Positions 1 through 9,496 of a stretch of DNA of 64,000 nt are shown piece after piece. A program made the translations under genes and the position numbers. Under the pieces are notes generated by a model. It was not told the origin of the DNA. It saw only the letters and a program-made list of their open reading frames with translations, and did not search any database. This DNA comes from UBA6107 sp034430175. GTDB lineage: Bacteria > Chloroflexota > Anaerolineae > Anaerolineales > Anaerolineaceae. Each line of letters begins with the position of its first letter. Positions within the stretch are counted from its first letter, which is position 1. The stretch spans positions 38,025-102,024 of the forward strand of contig DAOUFI010000024.1 in the NCBI GenBank assembly GCA_034430175.1, given 5' to 3'.

Positions 1-144
1 TTTTCCCGTCAAATAGCTTACCGGGCTGGTAATGATTGTAACCTTGTGTCCATTTCCAGCCAAAAAACGGGCAATCTCATAATGACGTGTACCGCCAGCT
101 TCGTCAAGTGCGGCAAATGCCTGATGGATTAGAAGGATGTGCAT
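1..144 (-). CDS. Glycosyltransferase family 4, N-terminal fragment
   Basis: Only the first 48 codons lie in the window; the gene runs off the left edge. The peptide starts with a Rossmann-type strand (HILLIHQAF) followed by GGTRHYEIARFLA and KVTIITSPVSY, the usual beginning of GT-B fold glycosyltransferases that build surface polysaccharides from nucleotide sugars (family knowledge). It lies 20 bases downstream of the heparinase-like gene on the same strand, so the two are probably co-transcribed. Donor and acceptor cannot be told from this fragment. Confidence 0.7.
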   Translation of the reverse strand, partial: MHILLIHQAFAALDEAGGTRHYEIARFLAGNGHKVTIITSPVSYLTGK

Positions 145-164
145 GGGCTTAGTTCATCCTGACT

Positions 165-2081
165 TTACTGGAGTTTCCAGATGGATTTTATTTGTAAATC
201 TTCTTCAGTAACGAATTCTACCGCAAGCGAAAGTGATGGATCCTTACTGAGGTAGGTTTTCGAGACCCATCCTCGGATCGGATTCACACAATTCCCGATT
301 AGAGTCTCACCACCTCGGATCAGTGAGACACTGCCGGGTATTGACTGAGCATGTTCTGAGATCGCGAAGAGCTCAAGTTGGATTCTGTTCTTTCCGTTTG
401 CCAGTTCAAGAGCGTTCTCTTTGAGTCGGTACTTCCAATCAGGTAACAACCATTGGATCGAAACCTTTATCGGCTTAGATTCCTTCCCGGAGAATTTTAT
501 GGCATCGGTTACCTCAAAATACGAGGGATCTTTGAGTATTATGGATCGTGTTTGTTCATAGCTCACTGGCTGCCGAACATGGATTTTGGCACTGATACTT
601 TTGTCTTTCTTTTCAATGAGTTGGGCATTCACTCGCCTTAACCATAAGAATTTTCCAGCTTTCAAAAATTGATCGCAATCATCGATCGTGATGGTATTGT
701 GTACAAGGGTGGATGCCAGGGCATTTTGCCAGGGAGCAGGTAAATTATAGGCGAAAGTCCCCGGGTCCATGGCAAGATTGATTCCATCTTTCCACAGCTC
801 AGTATGAAGAAGGTCGGCATGGGCTGGCCTGGAAGAGAAGGAACAGACCCTCAAACTCGCCCAGGTCTGTTCTGATTCAATTCGATGGGTAGCTGAGGAA
901 ACTTGCAAAGTAAGAGCTGGTGTAGGTGTACGCAAATTGAAGAGGGCTGAAAGATCATCCCACTGACCAACAGCTAATAAATCGACGTCGAGAAATGCCC
1001 GGCTGGCTGCCTGGAGCGCGGGGCGAAAATCAGAATAATCTTTGCTTCCCACCGGCAAGAGATTGGTACCATCGTTGTGCCCGAGGTTTGGGACACGGCC
1101 GGAGAGTTGATCCAATTGCCCGATCAGCCATAAGGTAGCTGCGGTCAATTTTTCTTTGATCTCCGGTGCGAGGTCTTCCTTTTTTATTTGAAGGATACGC
1201 CAATAAATAAGAGCCAAATCCAGCAGCATGCGGTGATAATTTGTGCTGTGCTGAGAGAACGTGCCATCGTCATCTATCAGAGTCAATAGAGCGGATTCAA
1301 ATTCACGAATTCCAGTTTTCAGCCAATATTGACCTTGATTTGTATCCTTGAAATGAACTCCCCCTATCATCAACCCCAGCGCTTCGCTTAACCAGTGATT
1401 ATTATGCTGCGAGCGCGCATAATTTAAGCTGGATGGAATTCTCCGGCAATGCTGCCAAATCGTGTCAGCTAAAAGTCCTTTACGTTCTTTTGTACTTACT
1501 TGTGATTTTTCAAATGCTTGCCCTGCCATTGTCCAGGGGATCAATCTGAGCGCGACTTCCTGGGCAGAACTCCAATTTGGCCCAAGGTTAGGGGGATTAG
1601 CTTCTATGAATGTACTGAAAAATCTCCAGAATGTCTCTGGATATTTTTCATCTTCCGTGATCTTGTATGCCAGACAAAGTGGAATTGTCCAGATAAATCG
1701 TGCCGGTTCCCAGTAAGTTTTAATATCCCTGCCATCCAGGGTATCACCGTATTTTGTCCAATGCTTGAGAGGTTGAGGGAGAGAAAAATCTAAAGCGGAA
1801 AGCCGGTCACCAAAAGGTCGATATTGCCCTGAAACAATTTCATCCGCCTGTTCGATATAGGTTTTTGTTTCTCTGGTGCTTCTAAGCCAATCAAAGAAAA
1901 AGAATGGCTCTCTTCCGAAATCAATTGAAAAAGGAGCATGGCACAATTGATTGGGTGGTGTTTTTCGTTCCATCCAACCGGAGTTTATTTGAAGACGGTA
2001 GATCAAATTCTCGGTCAGTTGAGTGAGACCAAGTTCTCGTAGAAGGAGAAGTGCTTTTTCTACAGGGTTGATTTCAGCCAC
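165..2081 (-). CDS. Heparinase II/III family protein
   Basis: A 638-residue protein with the layout of heparinase II/III-like polysaccharide lyases: an alpha-helical toroid in the first ~370 residues (motifs NNHWLSEALGL and STNYHRMLLDL with a Tyr-His pair of the kind used in catalysis) and a beta-sandwich after ~400 (HADLLHTELWKDG, DPGTFAYN). The family cleaves uronic-acid polysaccharides by beta-elimination. No signal peptide is visible, which is common for copies inside polysaccharide synthesis clusters. The start is a GTG three bases after the stop of the upstream dehydrogenase, implying translational coupling. Glycosyltransferase, heparinase and dehydrogenase in one operon suggest synthesis or trimming of an extracellular polysaccharide; the substrate is unknown. 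Confidence 0.8.
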   Translation of the reverse strand: MAEINPVEKALLLLRELGLTQLTENLIYRLQINSGWMERKTPPNQLCHAPFSIDFGREPFFFFDWLRSTRETKTYIEQADEIVSGQYRPFGDRLSALDFSLPQPLKHWTKYGDTLDGRDIKTYWEPARFIWTIPLCLAYKITEDEKYPETFWRFFSTFIEANPPNLGPNWSSAQEVALRLIPWTMAGQAFEKSQVSTKERKGLLADTIWQHCRRIPSSLNYARSQHNNHWLSEALGLMIGGVHFKDTNQGQYWLKTGIREFESALLTLIDDDGTFSQHSTNYHRMLLDLALIYWRILQIKKEDLAPEIKEKLTAATLWLIGQLDQLSGRVPNLGHNDGTNLLPVGSKDYSDFRPALQAASRAFLDVDLLAVGQWDDLSALFNLRTPTPALTLQVSSATHRIESEQTWASLRVCSFSSRPAHADLLHTELWKDGINLAMDPGTFAYNLPAPWQNALASTLVHNTITIDDCDQFLKAGKFLWLRRVNAQLIEKKDKSISAKIHVRQPVSYEQTRSIILKDPSYFEVTDAIKFSGKESKPIKVSIQWLLPDWKYRLKENALELANGKNRIQLELFAISEHAQSIPGSVSLIRGGETLIGNCVNPIRGWVSKTYLSKDPSLSLAVEFVTEEDLQIKSIWKLQ

Positions 2082-2084
2082 AGG

Positions 2085-4232
2085 TTAAATCTCGATCTCA
2101 TTACCGGTCTCAAGTGACTTCATCACAGCAAAACTCGCACGTGTTACCCCGATCAAATGAGAGTAATCGATGGTAGGTTTACCCTGCTGGATTCCCTGGC
2201 AGAATGCTTGCCAGGCTGCTTTGTGACCCTTATCTTGACCCAAGAGGGAGCGCTTAGTGATATGACTGGATTCACTGATCAAATCCAATGAGCGGAAGTC
2301 ATCCAAAACGGCTACCTTGCCGCTGCCAAATACTTCGATTCGTTCTTTGCCAAAACTCTTGTTCCCATTCGCCAGGTACTCGATTACACCTATTGAACCA
2401 TTGGAATACTTGAAGATCATGGAAACGTTATCCTGGTGGTATTTACCACCATCGGGCAGGGCAGTGGCATAGATTGAAGTTGGCGTTTCTCCGGTTAAAA
2501 AAGTGAGGAAGTCTATAAAATGACATCCTTCGCCAATAATGCGCCCACCGCCCTGGATCGGGTCATGCAGCCAATGATTGGAAGGCAGGAAACCTGCGTT
2601 GACACGGTAATGAATTTGCAGAGGTTCATTTACCGATGCAAAGAAGGCTTTCATCTCAATCGCATATGGCGCAAACCGGCGGTTAAATCCAACAGTCAAC
2701 AATGGCAGGGCGGGTTTCTGAAGCAGCTTTTCCAACTGTAGAAGTTCTTCTTCTTTCACTGCCAGCGGTTTTTCACAATAGACATTCTTGCTGGCTTTCA
2801 ACAACTCAGTTACCTGACGGGCGTGCGAATCATGACGAGTCATCACAATGACGGTATTTATCTCAGGATTGTTGATAACATCCGCTTCATCTGAACTGGC
2901 AAAGCGGAAACCAAATCGTTTCGCGGCAGTGGTAGCTGTCAAACCGGTTGATGAAGCAATACCAATCAATTCACCCGTTTTACTTTTCTTTACTGCGGGA
3001 AGAAAGGTAGCCGTGGCATAATTGCCTGCGCCGAGAGCCCCAATTTTTATCTTTTCTGTCGATGGGTGGTTGGTGGAGAATGTAACCTTCTTCTCAGGTA
3101 TCCCTGTGAGGTTTTTCTGTGGGTAAGTAAGCAGTACACCGAGGAAATCTTCATGTGATTTTCCGGTGATCAGTTCGTATGCTTTTTCGGCGTTTTCGAT
3201 ATCGAAGCGGTGCGAAATCAATGGGCGAATGTCGAGCCTTCCAGATCCCAGAAGATCAACGAAGGCCTGCATATTTCGGCCTTCAGTCCAGCGGACGAAA
3301 TCATATGGGTAATCAACACCGCCTTCTTCGTACGAAGCGTCATATCTTCCTGGTCCGTATGATCGCGATACTTTGAAATCCAATTCTTTCTCGTAATAGG
3401 TTTTTCTTGGTAGATTCAATCCAACAACACCAATTGAAATCACGTTCCCTTTACTGCGCGCTAATGTACCAGCCAGTTCGATCGGATCATCCGATGGAGT
3501 ATCCGCGCAGATTAAAACATGATCAAACCCCATACCCCCGGTAAAGGTGGAGGCATTGTTTTCGCAATTCTCTCTCTTTACAGCCTGTGCTCCCAAGGAA
3601 CATGCTAACTTAACACGTTGTGATGAAAGATCAATTCCGAACACATTACACCCAGCAGCACGAGCGATCCCGACGGTGATCAATCCAAGCAAACCAAGTC
3701 CGATGATGCAAACGCTCTCTCCCACCTGCGGTGATGCCAACCTGAACCCTTGCATGGCAACCGCTCCTAAAGTGGTGAACGCCGCTGATTCAAAATCAAC
3801 ATTATCAGGTAGTTTTACGAGCAGGTTTTGTGGAACGATTCCGTATTCCGCATGAACAGCGTAATTTCCTCCACCACAGGCCACGCGATCACCGACTTTG
3901 AATCCCTTCAGACCTTCTCCGACTTCGAGGATGAAACCCGCTGAGGAATACCCAAGCGCGATTGGTTGGTCGAGTTTGTTGAAGGTTGCCTCAATGGTCG
4001 GAAGGATGCCTTCCCGCTTAACCTTGGTCAATACCTGTTTCACCAGGTCGGGTCTGGATGTGGCTTTCCCAACGAGGCTCTTTTCAGCAAATTCAACCAG
4101 TTTCCGTTCAGTACCAGCGGAAACTAACGAGCAAGCTGTCTGGACCAGCGCTGTTTTCTTTTTTACGGAAGGAATTGGAACATCGACAACTTTAGTTTCA
4201 CCATCACGCATGTTTTGCAGTAATTGTTTCAT
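2085..4232 (-). CDS. Two-domain dehydrogenase: MDR + Gfo/Idh/MocA fusion
   Basis: 715 residues combining two oxidoreductase modules. Residues ~1-370 form a medium-chain dehydrogenase/reductase with a nucleotide-binding IIGLGLLGL motif. The usual catalytic-zinc GHE motif is GYSSAG here, so classic zinc alcohol dehydrogenase chemistry is doubtful. Residues ~395-715 form a Gfo/Idh/MocA sugar dehydrogenase (IGALGAGNYA dinucleotide loop, CEKPLAV with the catalytic Lys, GEGCHFID). Such fusions are repeatedly found beside heparinase-like genes in polysaccharide clusters (recalled). The gene opens the minus-strand operon; AAGGTGA precedes the ATG. The role is probably NAD(P)-dependent modification of a sugar or sugar-nucleotide; the exact reaction is not deducible. 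Confidence 0.85.
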   Translation of the reverse strand: MKQLLQNMRDGETKVVDVPIPSVKKKTALVQTACSLVSAGTERKLVEFAEKSLVGKATSRPDLVKQVLTKVKREGILPTIEATFNKLDQPIALGYSSAGFILEVGEGLKGFKVGDRVACGGGNYAVHAEYGIVPQNLLVKLPDNVDFESAAFTTLGAVAMQGFRLASPQVGESVCIIGLGLLGLITVGIARAAGCNVFGIDLSSQRVKLACSLGAQAVKRENCENNASTFTGGMGFDHVLICADTPSDDPIELAGTLARSKGNVISIGVVGLNLPRKTYYEKELDFKVSRSYGPGRYDASYEEGGVDYPYDFVRWTEGRNMQAFVDLLGSGRLDIRPLISHRFDIENAEKAYELITGKSHEDFLGVLLTYPQKNLTGIPEKKVTFSTNHPSTEKIKIGALGAGNYATATFLPAVKKSKTGELIGIASSTGLTATTAAKRFGFRFASSDEADVINNPEINTVIVMTRHDSHARQVTELLKASKNVYCEKPLAVKEEELLQLEKLLQKPALPLLTVGFNRRFAPYAIEMKAFFASVNEPLQIHYRVNAGFLPSNHWLHDPIQGGGRIIGEGCHFIDFLTFLTGETPTSIYATALPDGGKYHQDNVSMIFKYSNGSIGVIEYLANGNKSFGKERIEVFGSGKVAVLDDFRSLDLISESSHITKRSLLGQDKGHKAAWQAFCQGIQQGKPTIDYSHLIGVTRASFAVMKSLETGNEIEI

Positions 4233-4389
4233 TGATTCACCTTTTCGAGTCTATTTTACATTAGATTACACATGGTGAAGAACCTAAAAAACAATTCAAG
4301 AGTTCACTGAAAACTGATCTGTTTCCATCAATCTTGGCATAAAACATGCACCTATCCGATTATGCAAAAAAGGTATTTTGGAGGTCGGA

Positions 4390-5124
4390 ATGCTTAAGAA
4401 AATGCTCTGGATGGTGATCCTGGTTTTGATAGTGGCTTGTTCCGTTTATTTTTCTAACGGGGGATTATCGTATGATGACGGGATAGTTACGACCGCTCCA
4501 ACAACCGGGCTTACTACGATTGCCGTAACAAACACTGAAGTAGTTGAATTCACTGCCACTGATGAATTTATTCATAATGAACAGGGGGGAGATATAAGCG
4601 GCGAAGAAGCAACAGCCACAGTTGCTATTGTTCCCACTAAAGAATCAGTAGCCGTGGTTGAGTCATTTACTTTTACGCCAACCTCCATTCCTGCGACGGT
4701 AACTCCGTCTTTCACTCCCACTCCAACTCCAACCAAATTGCCTCTAAACTTTGCGCTACAAACAGGTTCTCCCGCTTATCTGAAAAACTTTGCGCACAGC
4801 AGTAAAGGCTGTAAATGGGCTGGTGTGGCTGGCCAGGTATTTGATCGCAATGGTACTCCCTTGACAAACTATATCATCAAAATTACCGGTAAATATAATG
4901 GGGCTGTAATCAAGAAAGTTGCGGTAACTGGTATGGTAAATGGAGATCCATATGGGCTGGGTAGCTATGAGATTGTTCTAGGTTCTAGTGCTGTAAAATC
5001 GACTGGAAAGTTATTTATTCAGCTCTTCTCACCTGATGGAATTGCACTGACGCAAAAGATCAGTTTTAAAACTTCAGCGAATTGCAGTAAAAACCTGATC
5101 ATAATAAATTTCACACAAAAATGA
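4390..5124 (+). CDS. Surface lipoprotein with Thr/Pro-rich stalk
   Basis: 244 residues. An N-terminal hydrophobic helix ends in a lipobox (LIVACS), so the protein is probably lipidated and anchored outside the membrane. A low-complexity region rich in Thr, Pro and Val follows (~25-120, including repeated TPTP), then a ~125-residue beta-rich globular domain with two Cys (KGCKWAGVAGQVFDRNG and ANCSKN), which resembles carboxypeptidase-regulatory-like surface modules. A longer frame could begin at a TTG 12 bases upstream, but GGAGG sits six bases before this ATG. It is transcribed away from the dehydrogenase operon and has its own terminator. Function unknown. Confidence 0.75.
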   Translation: MLKKMLWMVILVLIVACSVYFSNGGLSYDDGIVTTAPTTGLTTIAVTNTEVVEFTATDEFIHNEQGGDISGEEATATVAIVPTKESVAVVESFTFTPTSIPATVTPSFTPTPTPTKLPLNFALQTGSPAYLKNFAHSSKGCKWAGVAGQVFDRNGTPLTNYIIKITGKYNGAVIKKVAVTGMVNGDPYGLGSYEIVLGSSAVKSTGKLFIQLFSPDGIALTQKISFKTSANCSKNLIIINFTQK

Positions 5125-5128
5125 AATT

Positions 5129-5150
5129 AGCCCTTCGGGGCTTTTTTATT
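5129..5150 (+). terminator. Rho-independent terminator
   Basis: AGCCC-TTCG-GGGCT stem with a stable tetraloop followed directly by a run of T, starting five bases after the lipoprotein stop codon. Confidence 0.85.
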
Positions 5151-5198
5151 TAATAATCAGTATAATATAAAAATCTTACGCGATTATAGGGTGACTAA

Positions 5199-5981
5199 AT
5201 GAACAACGATCTGAGAACCACTGAGCTTTTCTCTAGAATTGTTCGTTTTTGGTGGATACTGGTCGGATTGATGGTGTTAACGGGTTTGGCGGGGTTGCTG
5301 ATATCTCACTTCTTCCCCCCCCTCTATGAATCTGAATCGGTGATCACTTCCACCCTGGATTATTCGCAGTTAGGAAGAATGGATGATTGGAAGGAAGATC
5401 AGGTCTATAGGGCGATCGGTGACATCATTGGTTCAAGTGAAGTGATATCCAAAGCTGTGGACCAGGCCAAATTGGAGGGTCTGGATATTACTCTCGATGA
5501 ATTTGAAGAAAAGAAATCGCTGGACCGTCAGGACACTCGCTGGGTGATGCGAATTCGAGATAATTCTCCAGAAATTGCACAAAAACTCAATCAATATTGG
5601 GCGACAGCTGCGATGAATGCCCTGGCTGAAATGAATACTAAAAATGAAACAGCTTTTTTTTATCACCAGTATATTAATTCACTTACTGATTGCTTCGAGG
5701 AGTCGGTAATGGTCGATCCGGCATCCGTGGAATGCAATAGCAAAAATCTAAATGAGATTCGTGAAGAGATGGCGGCAGCCGTTGAATATACTTCAGGGAT
5801 AAACTATTCTGCATCTCTCACTTTTACACACACAAGTTTTGAATTAACAACGAAATCAACTCTTCCTAAATCTCCGGTACTATACGCTCAAGGTGGTATG
5901 GTGATTGCTGGTGCGTTCATCGGATTATGCCTGGGTCTACTTTTCTTCCTTTCCGGATGGCCGAAAGAAAAGAAGGCATAA
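5199..5981 (+). CDS. Wzz-like polysaccharide chain-length / copolymerase protein
   Basis: 260 residues with the polysaccharide co-polymerase topology: one transmembrane helix near residues 20-42, an extracytoplasmic segment of ~185 residues, and a second helix at ~232-252 ending in a short basic tail. The segment after TM1 (FFPPLYESESVI) is typical of Wzz/GumC N-domains. There is no Walker motif, so any tyrosine kinase partner would be separate. These proteins set the length of polymer made by Wzy-type polymerases. Six bases separate it from the O-antigen ligase family gene, supporting joint action. A TATAAT-like box lies ~40 bases upstream of the ATG. Confidence 0.7.
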   Translation: MNNDLRTTELFSRIVRFWWILVGLMVLTGLAGLLISHFFPPLYESESVITSTLDYSQLGRMDDWKEDQVYRAIGDIIGSSEVISKAVDQAKLEGLDITLDEFEEKKSLDRQDTRWVMRIRDNSPEIAQKLNQYWATAAMNALAEMNTKNETAFFYHQYINSLTDCFEESVMVDPASVECNSKNLNEIREEMAAAVEYTSGINYSASLTFTHTSFELTTKSTLPKSPVLYAQGGMVIAGAFIGLCLGLLFFLSGWPKEKKA

Positions 5982-5986
5982 AGGCT

Positions 5987-7444
5987 ATGAAGCTCACATA
6001 TCAGAGAGTAATTGATTTTTTATGGTTGGGGCTGGTTGCATCGTTGCCAGTGACCAGTTTTCCGATTGTTGCGAGGATAATGCACACTTCGTCGGTAGCT
6101 CCAGCTTCCTTAATCTTCCTTGTGTTATTGGTTCTTTTGGGATTACCTGTTTACCTGAGGCGAAATGGCAGGTTCCCGTTTCAAACGAAGATCGTTTTGT
6201 TTTTTTTCATTATCGCACTCATTTCTACATCTCTTAGTGTTTTCTACCTGATCCCCTCATACAAAGGAAATGATTTAACCAGCGCGGTTCTGGAGGGAGT
6301 AGCCAACCTGACGGTGGGTTTCTTTTTCTACCTGATTACAGTTATTTCCCCAAGCTCACAAGAAAAAGTCCAAAAAACACTGCGAGTCATAAATTGGAGT
6401 GGTCTCGTCATGGTCGTCTGGTCATTACTTTTTATGGCGATCATTTTACTTGCCCCTCGCGAAATAAAGATTCCTTTTCGTGCCATTCAATCATTCTTCT
6501 CCACAACAAGCCTGCATGCACACCGAGCTCTTGGATTTACTTCCGAACCGTCCTGGTTGGCGCATATTTTAAATATGGTTTTTCTCCCTTATTGGATTGG
6601 AGCAACATTATCTAATTTTTCAGCACACAGAAAAAAAGTCTGGCGATTATCATTTGAGAATTTATTGATGGCTGGGGGAGTGATCACTCTGATAGCAACA
6701 GCGTCTCGGGCTGGGTGGGTTGCATTCTTCCTGGTGATGGCTTTTCTGTTTATTAAGTTAAATGTGTGGCTGCTTAAAAAAATCAGCCGTAGGTGGGCTA
6801 CACGTCGATTAAGGGTGGTATTAAATGTATTAATGATCATCATCGTGGTCATTGTTTACCTGGGGATTGTTTTCGGATCCATTTTTGTATTGAGCAAAGT
6901 GGATTCCAGAATGGCGGATGTATTCTCAGTGGACACGTTAAAACAAGGAGGTTTGATCAAGTATTTTGATACCCTTCAATTTGGCGAGCGTGTAACCTAT
7001 TGGCAAACTGGTTGGCGAATATTTAATATCTATCCAGTTATGGGTGTTGGCTTGGGCAACGCAGGTTTTTATTTTCAAGAGTTATTGCCGGATAGCGCAT
7101 GGCAATTAGCTGAGGTTCGTGCTCTTGTTTACAGGTCTGAAGGCTTAATGAATGTAAAAAGTATATGGATGCGAATCCTGGCTGAGACAGGCATTATTGG
7201 TTTTGCTTTGTTTTGTGTTTTTTTGCTAGCTTCTGGCCTGACAGCACAGAAGCTGCTTTCCAGTGATTTATCAATGCACAAGTCAATTGGTTGGATGGGT
7301 ATTTTGATGCTGATCGCGTTTATAATCGAGGGGTTTAGTTTGGATAGTTTTGCGCTACCATATATTTGGTTTACAACTGGACTGGTGGCAGCCACCTGGC
7401 GGTGGACATTCAATGAAGATGAGGGTAAAAATGGATCGCTCTGA
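5987..7444 (+). CDS. O-antigen ligase / polymerase (Wzy_C) family membrane protein
   Basis: 485 residues with about a dozen hydrophobic helices and a large extracytoplasmic loop in the C-terminal half containing FGERVTYWQTGWRIFNIYPVMGVGLGN. This is the hallmark region of O-antigen ligase/Wzy family proteins, which join or polymerise undecaprenyl-linked glycans. The ATG at 5987 is preferred over upstream TTG/CTG starts because it follows the preceding stop by five bases and the hydrophobic N-terminus begins there. The end overlaps the downstream metalloprotease start by 14 bases. Whether it acts as polymerase or ligase is undecided; next to a Wzz-like protein, polymerase is plausible. Confidence 0.75.
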   Translation: MKLTYQRVIDFLWLGLVASLPVTSFPIVARIMHTSSVAPASLIFLVLLVLLGLPVYLRRNGRFPFQTKIVLFFFIIALISTSLSVFYLIPSYKGNDLTSAVLEGVANLTVGFFFYLITVISPSSQEKVQKTLRVINWSGLVMVVWSLLFMAIILLAPREIKIPFRAIQSFFSTTSLHAHRALGFTSEPSWLAHILNMVFLPYWIGATLSNFSAHRKKVWRLSFENLLMAGGVITLIATASRAGWVAFFLVMAFLFIKLNVWLLKKISRRWATRRLRVVLNVLMIIIVVIVYLGIVFGSIFVLSKVDSRMADVFSVDTLKQGGLIKYFDTLQFGERVTYWQTGWRIFNIYPVMGVGLGNAGFYFQELLPDSAWQLAEVRALVYRSEGLMNVKSIWMRILAETGIIGFALFCVFLLASGLTAQKLLSSDLSMHKSIGWMGILMLIAFIIEGFSLDSFALPYIWFTTGLVAATWRWTFNEDEGKNGSL

Positions 7445-9455
7445 AAAAATTGTTCTTTCAATTTTTCTTGGTTTATTATGTTTATGTCTGGTAGGAGGGA
7501 TTATCTGTTGCGGAACATTATTCTTTAACAGAATTCTCCCTGGTATTCGTGGGTTGTCATTACAGACAACTTTGGTCTCCACTCCTACTGAAACCATGGA
7601 TATTTCCGTAACCCCTGAATCCACGGAAATTGTAACGGAGACTCCCGATTTTTCGGACGCGAACGCGACGCTTGAAATCCTGAAGAACACTGTTATTCCG
7701 AGTGCTGATTGGGTATCACTGGCAGAAAAGTTCCAGGGCAAGAAAGATATCCCGCGTACTTTGGATTCTCAGCCAAAGAATTTCCAAATTGGTAGTACGA
7801 CGAATTTTTGGGTTTCGAATTCAGACACCAACGAAAACAGACAGATAACCGCATTTCTTGCGTATAAATCGGAATCTGTCTATTTTTGGGTGGAGCAAGG
7901 GGTAAATATTGATAAGCAGGAATTGCAAAGTGTAATGGATAAATTTTCGCAAAAGATCTATCCGATGGACCAGGAATTCTTTGGTAAGGAATGGATACCG
8001 GGTGTCGATAACGATGCTCACTTGTATATTCTATTTGCTAAAGGATTGGGATCGGATATCGCCGGATACTGTTCATCAACAGACACAGTTTTACCCGAGG
8101 CTCATGAATATTCCAACGCACATGAAATGATCTATTTAAGCGCTGATAATTTAACTTTGGATGATGATTACACACTGAGTGTTTTAGCGCATGAGTTTCA
8201 GCATCTGATCCATGGGTATCACGACGCTAATGAAGAAACATGGTTGAATGAGGGTTTCTCAGAGCTGGCGGTATTGCTCAACGGTTATGATCCCGGTGGT
8301 TTTGATTATCTGTTTGCAATGGATCCTGATATTCAGCTCAATGAGTGGCCAAACAATGGAGATACCAGTTCACATTATGGATCGGGCTTCCTGTTCACCA
8401 CATATTTGTTGGATCGCTTCGGAGAGGATACCACGAAGGCAGTGGTTGCTTCTCAGGCCAATGGCCTGGATAGCATCGACGAAGTGTTTACCGATGAAGG
8501 CGTGTTGGATACCATTTCTGGTCAACCGATGACAGCAGATCAATTATTTATGGACTGGGTAGTAGCGAATTACCTGAACGACTCATCCATTCTGGATGGA
8601 AGATATGCATATCACAACTACCGACATCTGCCTTCATTCGGAGATACTGAAGAGCTGGATGATTGTCAGTCAGGTTTACAGCACCGTTCTGTCAGCCAAT
8701 ACGGAACAGATTACATCCGCTTGAACTGCTTTGACAATTACACATTGACATTTTCTGGTTCATCAATGGTCAACATACTTCCTTCAGATCCGGTTGATGG
8801 GAAAACTTTTGTCTGGTCCAACAAAGCAGACGTTTCGGATATGACAATGACCCAGCAATTTGATTTCACCAATGTTACTGGCGATATCACGATGTCGTAT
8901 TCGATGTGGTATGATCTCGAAACTGATTACGACTACTTGTATTTGCTCTCATCAACCGATGGCGAATCCTGGAAAATGATCAACACTCCAGGTTGTACAA
9001 CTGAAAACATTTCAGGGAATAATTATGGCTGCGGTTATAACGGTACTACCGGAAGTTGGGTAACAGAAGAGGTTGACCTGTCTCAATTCGCCGGGCAGAA
9101 GATTTGGTTGCGGTTCGAATATGTAACTGATACAGCGGTCACTGGTGAAGGTTTTGCGATCGATAAGATATCTATCCCAGCGATTGATTACTTAACCAAC
9201 TTTGAAAGCGATAATGGTGGTTGGGACCTGCAAGGTTTTGTTCGAATCCAAAATCAGATCCCTCAAACCTTCCTTGTGTCTCTAATTCAAAAAACCGATA
9301 ATGGGTATACCGTGACACAAAAGTATGTCGCCGCGGGTGAAAAGATTTCATTTGACATTGAGAACCCATCCTATGAGGGTGTAATCCTCGTTGTCAGTGG
9401 ATCAACCCGATATTCAAGGCAACAAGCAAAGTATCAATTTGAAGTAACCGAATAA
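7431..9455 (+). CDS. Membrane-anchored extracellular zinc metalloprotease
   Basis: 674 residues. An N-terminal signal-anchor (~8-32) is followed by a Thr/Glu-rich linker. A metalloprotease domain carries HEFQH at residues 254-258 and a downstream NEG with Glu 274, the HExxH...E arrangement of gluzincins. The C-terminal half (~440-615) contains two beta-sandwich segments with DxDYLYLLSSTDG and GQKIWLRFEYVTD, as in the accessory domains of immune-inhibitor-A-like secreted proteases. ATG 7431 is preferred because GAGGG lies five bases upstream; ATG 7413 is the alternative. It overlaps the ligase gene, so the two are co-expressed. A role in surface protein processing or external proteolysis is inferred. 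Confidence 0.75.
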   Translation: MDRSEKIVLSIFLGLLCLCLVGGIICCGTLFFNRILPGIRGLSLQTTLVSTPTETMDISVTPESTEIVTETPDFSDANATLEILKNTVIPSADWVSLAEKFQGKKDIPRTLDSQPKNFQIGSTTNFWVSNSDTNENRQITAFLAYKSESVYFWVEQGVNIDKQELQSVMDKFSQKIYPMDQEFFGKEWIPGVDNDAHLYILFAKGLGSDIAGYCSSTDTVLPEAHEYSNAHEMIYLSADNLTLDDDYTLSVLAHEFQHLIHGYHDANEETWLNEGFSELAVLLNGYDPGGFDYLFAMDPDIQLNEWPNNGDTSSHYGSGFLFTTYLLDRFGEDTTKAVVASQANGLDSIDEVFTDEGVLDTISGQPMTADQLFMDWVVANYLNDSSILDGRYAYHNYRHLPSFGDTEELDDCQSGLQHRSVSQYGTDYIRLNCFDNYTLTFSGSSMVNILPSDPVDGKTFVWSNKADVSDMTMTQQFDFTNVTGDITMSYSMWYDLETDYDYLYLLSSTDGESWKMINTPGCTTENISGNNYGCGYNGTTGSWVTEEVDLSQFAGQKIWLRFEYVTDTAVTGEGFAIDKISIPAIDYLTNFESDNGGWDLQGFVRIQNQIPQTFLVSLIQKTDNGYTVTQKYVAAGEKISFDIENPSYEGVILVVSGSTRYSRQQAKYQFEVTE

Positions 9456-9466
9456 ATTTGATAAAG

Positions 9467-9495
9467 GGCCAGAGATTCAGTTCTCTGGCCTTTTT
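9467..9495. terminator. Convergent (bidirectional) terminator
   Basis: GGCCAGAGA / TCTCTGGCC, a 9-bp stem with a six-base loop, followed by TTTTT on the plus strand and preceded by an A-rich stretch. It sits between the metalloprotease gene and the convergent small YtxH-like gene. Confidence 0.85.
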
Positions 9496-9496
9496 C

